Assembly: GCA_030734395.1 (NCBI GenBank)
Contig: JAUZTG010000029.1
Location: 6,572,001 to 6,636,000 of the forward strand
Origin: Sarocladium kiliense
Lineage: Eukaryota; Ascomycota; Sordariomycetes; Hypocreales; Sarocladiaceae
Direction of reading: 5' to 3'
DNA: 64,000 nt
Of this stretch, positions 57,485-64,000 are shown one piece after another; position 1 is the first letter of the stretch, and every line of letters starts with the position of its first letter. Below the pieces are notes generated by a model that was given only the letters and a program-made list of their open reading frames with translations, had not been told where the DNA came from and made no database searches. A program made the translations under genes and the position numbers.

Positions 57485-58233
57485 ACGAAGCACCCGTGGA
57501 CGCCGCGAAGGTCCGCAGCGCGCCATGGTGTGTCAGGTCAGAGGTTCAAAGCCTAATCATGACACTATGTGATGACCTGCAGAACTTCTGTGATAAGTCC
57601 ACGGGCAGCGGGTTTCCATGATGGCCTTGGTGTTGGTCGCGAGGAGCTTGATATGGCTGCCTCGAGGTCGTGGGGGGGTGATGGCCTTGGTCGTTGACAC
57701 ATCAGGGCTGACTGGTTGTCTGTCGCAACTATTCCACTACTTGGTGCAGGGCACTGCATTTCTGAGACCTGAGCCGTATTTTTCTCAAAAGAAACCAGTC
57801 AATTTATCGTGCCCTGTGTGGCGATACTCTCTCGATCTCCTCTTCTTTGTTCGCGTTGAAGCTACCCTGCAACATCTGCGCACAGCAGGCTGTGTCGTCC
57901 TGGCTACTGTATGTGAACCAAGTAATCCATCCCTTCCTTTTTCTCTGTGGTACCCTATGTGTAGTCTTGTAGCAGTGCTTGCAGTGACGTGGTGTCCCTG
58001 GCCGGTGAGATGGTGTCACATAGCGTTAGCTTTCATCGCAAGGATCTCAAATATCTCCAACATATTACCCACATACCACCTCACCGTTTGACACCTCACT
58101 CACCCACCCCCCATCAAAACAACCGTTCGCGGCCACGACGGAGTCTGACAGCGAGGACCCTCTGACTCCCGTGCAGACTCATTTTTTCTGGCTGCCAGTA
58201 CCCAACACACTGTCCATCACGAGATGTGACGAA
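57485..58233. other. Intergenic between SDR and importin genes
   Basis: A 749 bp spacer. No gene was recognised; it presumably holds the SDR 3' UTR and the importin promoter. Confidence 0.5.
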
Positions 58234-61200
58234 ATGAACGGTCACGATGCCCCGCCAGAGCTTGGAGAGGTCGAGTCTGTCAGTACCCCCCACCATCTCA
58301 CCTTGTCACACACAAGTTCAACGAGCTCCAAGACTGACCCATAGCGCCTCAAAAAGCTCATATTATCCATCTATCAGCCGAACCCACCAGAGGTCATCAC
58401 CAGAAACCAGGCCATATTATCTCAGCTCCAGTCTAGCCCGGCGGCATGGTCTTTGGCGCGGAACCTCATCAACCTGCCCGATGAGAAGGTCAAGTTTTTC
58501 GGAGTTCTGACCATCATTGTCAAACTCAATACTGAAAGGTAAGCGAAGATGTTACCTGGACCACGGAATTCCACCCAAAAGGATCGTTCAAGTTTCTTAC
58601 AAGTCGCCCAGTGCCGCACTCTCAAGAGACAACGCCGAGGAACTCCTGACCCAGCTCCTTGGCTGGTACGCGCAGGCACTTAGTACTCAGCATTCCGGAA
58701 TTGTGGCAAGAAAACTTGCGTCTGCCATATCGACATTCTTTGTTCACTTCCACGAGTTCTGGCCCCAGATCTTGCGGCATGTCACTCTGAGTTTCAGCGG
58801 ACACCTTGCACATACCGAAGCTCAGCACGATACGCACTCGATCACCATACGCGCTGCAACATGGATTCTTACCAGTATCCTCGAGGACTGCGCCAAGAAG
58901 GATCTGAATGCCCCGAGCAAGTCTGTTGCTCCACCCCGTACCTTGTAAATGCAGACATAGCTAACGTCATCAAGCTTGGGCTTATACACTTCAGTCCTTA
59001 GCAACACAGAGGATGCAACGGAGCTTCTGGCTGAAGGCCTCAAGGGAGACGGTGTTCCAGAGAGCCTCCTAGAAGACTCTCTGAAATGCTTGCAGGTGAG
59101 GCAGCCGAGCTGTAGCACTCGCATAGTCTCGTGCTAATTTGTCGCAGGCCTGGGTGTCGTTCTATATACGAGCGTCCGTGCGTGGCAGCGCAGAGATGGA
59201 GCCTCTTCGGCAGCTGATGGACAGAGTCATCGAACGTCTCACACTGGCAAGCCCTGGAGAAGCCACTATCGAGTTGCTGAACGAGGTCCTTAATAGCTAC
59301 CCAGTTCTTCTGAGGGGCGAGCAGTCAGACCGGCTGTTGACAGTGCTCACAGGCTCACAATCACAGAAACGATTCCAAGAGTTGCTGGCCGGTGATGAAG
59401 ACTTTGAGACAGTTTCGTTCGGCAATCTACTACTCTCGTTCGCTGAAGTGAACCACGAGCGGCTCATGAAGAACACAAAGCCCGATGCCCAGCTTCTCAT
59501 CTCGATGATCCGAGATCTCCTCTCCGCGAAAGGCCATCCGGTAGTTGAAGACAGGTTATTCGTTCCCACCATAGAATTCTGGTCGACATTTGCGGAAACA
59601 CTCGCCGATGAAATGCTGTCAGACGACGGGGAGATCACGGAACCATGGGCTCAACAAGCACTGGGCCATGTCATCAATGCAATTTCCAACGCTTGGCAGA
59701 AGATCATCTACCCTGACCAGGAGGAGGTCACCACATGGGATTCTAACGAACGGACAGGCTTCCAGGAGGCACGTAAAGATGTCGTGGATTTGCTTCAAGC
59801 AACCTATGCGCTGGTTGGACCAAAAATCGTGGTCACTTTCTCAGACCTTGCGCTCGAGAGCATCCAGAATCATGCATGGCTTAGAGCTGAAAGTGCTCTT
59901 TTCTGTCTTGGAGGGCTATCGGATTGTGCACGTGATGATACTCGCTGTGATGAGATTCTCGCCACAGTATTTGCTTCCCCGCTCTTCGCGATACTGCAAA
60001 GAGAAGGTGAGAGCATACCTCCTCGACTTCGCCAGGTCTCAGTTTCCCTGATTGAGAAGTACACGGACTACTTCGAACGAAACACGACACATCTACCCGC
60101 GGCACTTCAGCTACTATTCAGCGTTCTTGGAGAACACACAATCTCTGGCTCAGCTGCGAGATCAATACAGCGTCTGTGCTCTTCCTGCCGCCATCACCTC
60201 TACTCTGAAGTCGAAGCCTTCCTGGAGATGTATGCCAGCGTCGTTTCAGGGCGTGGCCTTGACTGCCTCGTTTCGGAGCGAATCATCGGCGCCATTGCTT
60301 CAGTTGCGCAGGCAATAACCGATGAGATGTACAAGAATCACATCTGCACCCGTCTACTTGATATTGTCGAGGATGATGTGAAGAGAGCGAGGGACCTCGC
60401 ACATGGATCCAGCTCTTTACCCCTGCCCTGTGCTGGTACACCACGTTGCTTCAACGAGTCGGAGGAGGGCCCAGCTATGCATGTGGTTCTGAGAGCACTG
60501 AAGAGCCTTTCGAACATTGGCAAGGGCTTCAAGGCTTTGGCTGATGGCCCCCTAGACGTCGACCAAAGCAACGACGCAGAGCCTTCAGCCGCTTCCGACT
60601 CACAGTCGATCCAGAAGCGAATCTTGGCCATACTGAACGAAGCGCCCCAAGACATTGGCATGACAGCTGAGATGACCGAAATCACTTGCACAGTGCTGCG
60701 GTCTGGTTTTGCCGAAACGGCACCTGGACCCTTCGTATTCGAGGCAGAGGATGTTGTCAACTTCCTGACACAATACAACGTGGCCACACCAGGTGTTGGT
60801 CACTTCGTCAGTACTGGATGCTCCTTAACGAACTCCCTGAAGAAGCAAAGTGTGTTCAAGAAGCAGGCCTCCCTCGTATCCCTGCTTCAATGGGCCATCG
60901 GATTGCTTCATGCTCTGGAAGGTATGACCATCAATCTGATCGGCGCAATGACTAGTATGGCGAAGAGACTAACTGGCGAACAGCGCCTGAAAACGATACC
61001 GAGCTCACACAGAATGCTATCGACTTCGTCGGCCGTGTTCTGTACAAGGCGCCGGCATTGCTTCTGCTCTCGACCCCCCCTGAGTCACTCGAGTTCTTCT
61101 TTATCTTCACACTCAAGGTACTTGTCGGGAAGGAACCGCTCCCAAAAGCAGCAGCAGCAGATTTCTGGGTATGCTTTGTTACACTCTACACGGCATGGAA

Positions 61201-61644
61201 TGCAAATCTGACCGCAATATGACAGACGAACTTTGTTGGGCTCAAGAGTGAGGACCAACAGGTGCAAGACTCAGCTACCTCCATGATGCAGACACTTGGG
61301 CCCATGCTTTGTCAAGCCCTTGCCAAGAACATAGGCGGGCATGCGTCAAGGAGCGAGCTCGGAAAGCTCAGTGAACCAATAAAGAAGCTTGTGTCCTGCT
61401 ATCCCCAGTCACGAGAATGGCTGGACTCGGCTTTTGGAAGTCTAGAGGCCGATGGTTCGAACACCACTGCAGCAGAGAGATCACTGTTCGTGAAGAAGAT
61501 CATCAGGTAAGCCTAAGCTATCTTCTTCAGCAATATGACCTACTGACAGTACCTTGAAGCTTGAGGGGTGCGAAAACCACGAATCAAGTGATTAGGGAGT
61601 TCTGGCTGTCTGCTCGAGGCACGAACTTCTCATATGCATCATAA
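58234..61644 (+). CDS. Importin-beta family transport receptor (importin-13/Kap122-like)
   Basis: Eight exons (58234-58278, 58345-58538, 58612-58937, 58995-59095, 59148-60921, 60984-61168, 61226-61506, 61560-61644) give 996 residues, the size of a karyopherin. These receptors bind RanGTP and carry cargo through nuclear pores. The N-terminus has the importin-beta N domain (NQAILSQLQSSPAAWSLARN, then DEKVKFFGVLTIIVKL), with the GSS of exportin-1-like repeats following (LLGWYAQALSTQ). The rest is alpha-helical HEAT-like sequence without clear motifs; the C-terminal WLSARGTNFSYAS end is like importin-13/transportin-SR relatives. The closest yeast relative is likely Kap122/Pdr6, but Mtr10 cannot be excluded. 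Exon 3 donor and acceptor positions were chosen by phase and are the weakest joins. Confidence 0.72.
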
Positions 61645-61857
61645 TTATGGCAGTGGAATCTTCTCGAGACTACATAGACGGTATCACGCCCGATCAGCCA
61701 GCGCTTCGACTGGGAACGAAATTTTGGGCAGCGCAGAAGTCTCTTTTCGGCTCATGCTCAATTGTCCACAGAACCGAGTGTATGCCAGGCGCCTCTATAT
61801 GTTATACAAGATCGTACAGGCCTTCTCACCAAATCATGGGAGATAAGATGGGGAACA

Positions 61858-63154
61858 TCAAAACCCGATTGCGGTCCTGACCAAGTCCATGGTATCTTCG
61901 GCGCTTTGCCTAGCCTTCTGAGCACCGTGTTTTGCCACTCGATCCAGGTGCCCGTTCTCGCCACTCAACAGCTCTCTATACCGTTCCCCAATGCCTTGCA
62001 GACCTTCGATAACCGCCTCCGAAACCATGGACTTCAGTTGCTTCGGCGAGATCGTCTCGTAATCCTTGGCAAGGTCGGCAGCCGTGCGTTGCTGAGGATC
62101 AAATATGGATAGTATGTCTAGAAGATTGGCTATGCCAGGCCGTGAAGTTGGTTCATAGGTGATGCCAGAAAACGAATCCGTCAGTGCTGATCCAACTTTT
62201 GACCTGATTTGATCTGGTGAATCGGTAATCAAGATTCTAGACTTTTCTGCCTTTGTAGACTTGGACATTTTAGAGGTCGGGTCTGTCAAGGACATGACGC
62301 GATGCACAGGGGCTTGAGACTGATGAGCTTTGTTCAGGGGCAAAGGAGGTCGGGGGTACCCTACGAATGATGGTCTGAGGTGAGACCAGATGAGGGCCAT
62401 AGGCGTGATTAAAATTTGTGACACACTCTCGGGCGAACTCAAGATGTTGCTGCTGATCGTGACCAACTGGGACGTGAGTAGCTCTGGTCAAAGTCAGCTG
62501 TGACACGTGTGATGTGTAGTTGGCAGACTCACCGATGCACGAGAATGTCGGCTGCCTGAAGGACCGGATACGAGAACAGCCCAAGCTTAAGTCGTGAGGC
62601 AGCAGCTCGGTCCTCAATGGTAGATTCAGACTTCAGGCTCAGCTTAGTCTACACCAGGGATCTTGGTTAGTATAGTCCTGTGTGTCTACTTTCTTCCTGC
62701 AAGGTGGACCGGACACTCGCTTACCTTCCACTGTGTCATTCTAGACAAATACCCAACTGACGCGGTGCAACTCAATATCCACATGAGTTCTGAATGAGCT
62801 GGAACCTAGGTGGGAGTGTCAGATCAATGCCAGCTGCTGTGTTTCCAATGGCCTTACCGCAGACTGATAGAATAGCGTCGACCTATCTGGGTCGATACCA
62901 ATAGCTAGAAGCGCCGCCAGCGCCTCCCTTTTACATCGTCTCAATTGCTCCGGAGGTTGAGGTGTGGTGATGGCATGCAGGTCAACAATAGAGTAAATGA
63001 GCTTCGAGTCTGGTTCTGCATCCTGAAGCTGCACCCATTGTCTCAATGCGCCGACATAGTTGCCAAGGTGTGGGATGCCGGTTGGTTGAATGCCCGAGAA
63101 CACAACTCGCGGACCTTGCCGGAGAGTGGATGCAGCACGCTGCATCTGATTCAT
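61858..63154 (-). CDS. MSW1: Mitochondrial tryptophanyl-tRNA synthetase
   Basis: Exons 63154-62858, 62805-62725, 62648-62533, 62483-62365 and 62312-61858 give 355 residues, typical of bacterial/organellar TrpRS and shorter than the cytosolic enzyme. It charges mitochondrial tRNA-Trp. The class I HIGH motif appears as SGIQPTGIPHLGNYVGA (His29, Gly31, Asn32). Later blocks are SELMWILSCTASVGYLSRM, LGLFSYPVLQAADILVHR, VPVGHDQQQHLEFAR and the KMSKS loop in SLTDPTSKMSKSTKAE. A short Arg-rich leader (residues 1-16) can serve as presequence. The last intron is 52 nt with an AAG acceptor, chosen because it recreates IIPPVHRVMSL and keeps frame. The gene converges on the importin gene (213 bp between stops). 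Confidence 0.92.
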
Positions 63155-63566
63155 GAGGTCTTCAAATATCGATTACCCTGCGAGAAAAAATGGATCATTG
63201 AAATGCGCACTCGAGGACGGAATGATGGTTCCTGTCAGTTGATGAAGCTGCCAGGGACCAAGTGAGTCTATGCAACAAGGGAGAAATATGCTACTACAGG
63301 AATGGATCATGGTGTAGCCTGAGGACGCACCGAGACCAAAACTTACGAACCAGAGCATTGCAACAGTGAACAGAACATATAATTCAGGGTCAACTTGGGA
63401 CTTTCGATCGTTCTGGAGAGTTTGTAAATGTTTTGCATGATCTTAATCTATAGTAGGGCATCGCCAAGTGACTGTCCCCAAGCTGCTCCTATATGTACAA
63501 CATGTTGCTCCAAACGAATACAAGTGACTGTGTCCCAGAGCCTATCGTACATTTCAAAAAATCCCC
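63155..63566. other. Intergenic between TrpRS and uS10m
   Basis: A 412 bp spacer holding the TrpRS promoter and the uS10m 3' UTR. No other gene was recognised. Confidence 0.5.
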
Positions 63567-64000
63567 TTATTTCGTAGGTTGAGTCTCGCGTATGAGTGTT
63601 GGCGGCTCAACCAAACCAACCGTCTCCTTGAACTTCCTCGACGCCAGTAGTTCCTCAACCTTCGCCTGCGTGCCAATGTCCTTCACTTGGCCAAGGTGTG
63701 AGAAAGCAGACTCCAGGTTCTCCACCTTCTCGTTCAGCGCCTCCATCTGCTTGCCGACGCCAAGCTCACTGAACTCCCACATATTGGCCTTCATACCGAT
63801 GCCGTAGTACTGGTGTTTTCGCAGGTAGGCGAGCCAAAGCTGCACGGTCTCCGGGTTACCGTCCTTGATCTGAATCAACCGACGGTATGTCCTCCTCTCG
63901 AAGTTTTCTTGCGCCTTCTTGAAAATGAAATGACTCTTTGGCACTGTCCATCTTTGTGTCATGCGTGGGAGGGGGACCGGGCCGAAGGCGGGAAGGCCAA
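63567..64000 (-). CDS. RSM10: Mitochondrial ribosomal protein uS10m (Rsm10), 5' end missing
   Basis: The frame runs from 64000 to the stop at 63567, about 144 residues, and continues past the window edge; the start is not seen. uS10m is part of the mitochondrial small subunit head. The S10 fold is clear: GPVPLPRMTQRWTV, then KSHFIFKKAQENFERRTYRR and LIQIKDGNPETVQLWLAYLR, matching bacterial S10 (PIPLP, the His/Lys loop and the TVDAL-like helix). A fungal C-terminal extension (YYGIGMKANMWEFSELGVGK and a helical, Glu/Lys-rich tail) follows. A start at the internal Met (63962) is possible in sequence terms, but the GPVPLP strand upstream is a conserved part of the fold, so it is likely an internal Met. 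Confidence 0.85.
   Translation of the reverse strand, partial: GLPAFGPVPLPRMTQRWTVPKSHFIFKKAQENFERRTYRRLIQIKDGNPETVQLWLAYLRKHQYYGIGMKANMWEFSELGVGKQMEALNEKVENLESAFSHLGQVKDIGTQAKVEELLASRKFKETVGLVEPPTLIRETQPTK

Overview
This window is nuclear DNA of a filamentous ascomycete (Pezizomycotina). A Dothideomycete is my best guess, but only weakly supported. The reasons are dense genes on both strands, many short introns (mostly 50-100 nt, GT-AG, often with a CTGAC-like branch site), and fungal-type proteins: Bmt2, Mmm1, the Vrg4 GDP-mannose transporter, a WOPR regulator and an Ale1-type acyltransferase. I see no transposon, CRISPR array, rRNA gene or convincing tRNA gene. All gene models were built by hand from reading frames, splice sites and family resemblance. 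Exon joins were checked for frame, but no search was run.

Layout. 0.4-9.8 kb is a compact housekeeping block: UTR4 enolase-phosphatase (+), BMT2 25S rRNA methyltransferase (-), ribosomal protein uL23/L25 (+), TIM8 (-), a CorA-type Mg transporter (-), SPC1 signal peptidase subunit (+) and RING-box protein RBX1 (-). 10.9-17.8 kb holds an Edc1/PNRC-like decapping enhancer (+), an FAD-dependent amine-oxidase-like flavoprotein (-) and TDP1 with nine exons (+). 17.8-25.6 kb is a 7.8 kb gene-free stretch, purine-rich and then pyrimidine-rich, leading into a WOPR (Wor1/Ryp1/Sge1-type) master regulator at 25.6-26.9 kb (+). 27.5-36.1 kb carries cardiolipin synthase (+), MTO1 (-), VPS45 (-), MMM1 (+) and RCE1 (-). 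A second gene-poor stretch (36.1-39.4 kb) precedes a large serine-rich two-helix membrane protein with a 34-residue repeat (39.4-42.7 kb, +). 43.4-51.4 kb holds ALE1 (-), the GDP-mannose transporter (-), aminopeptidase P (+) and a FUN14 protein (-). 52.1-64 kb holds the centromeric histone CENP-A (-), a derlin (+), acireductone dioxygenase ADI1 (+), an SDR oxidoreductase with a uORF (+), an importin-beta protein (+), mitochondrial TrpRS (-) and mitochondrial ribosomal protein uS10m, cut by the window edge (-).

How the genes relate. There are no operons and no biosynthetic cluster. Themes recur by function: mitochondrial biogenesis (TIM8, cardiolipin synthase, MTO1, MMM1, FUN14, TrpRS, uS10m), ER and secretory functions (SPC1, derlin, RCE1, ALE1, Vrg4, VPS45), and methionine salvage. 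UTR4 and ADI1 catalyse consecutive steps of that pathway and sit at opposite ends of the window. The least explained items are the tandem-repeat membrane protein, the large control region of the WOPR gene, and two uORFs placed right against a start codon (MMM1 and the SDR gene).
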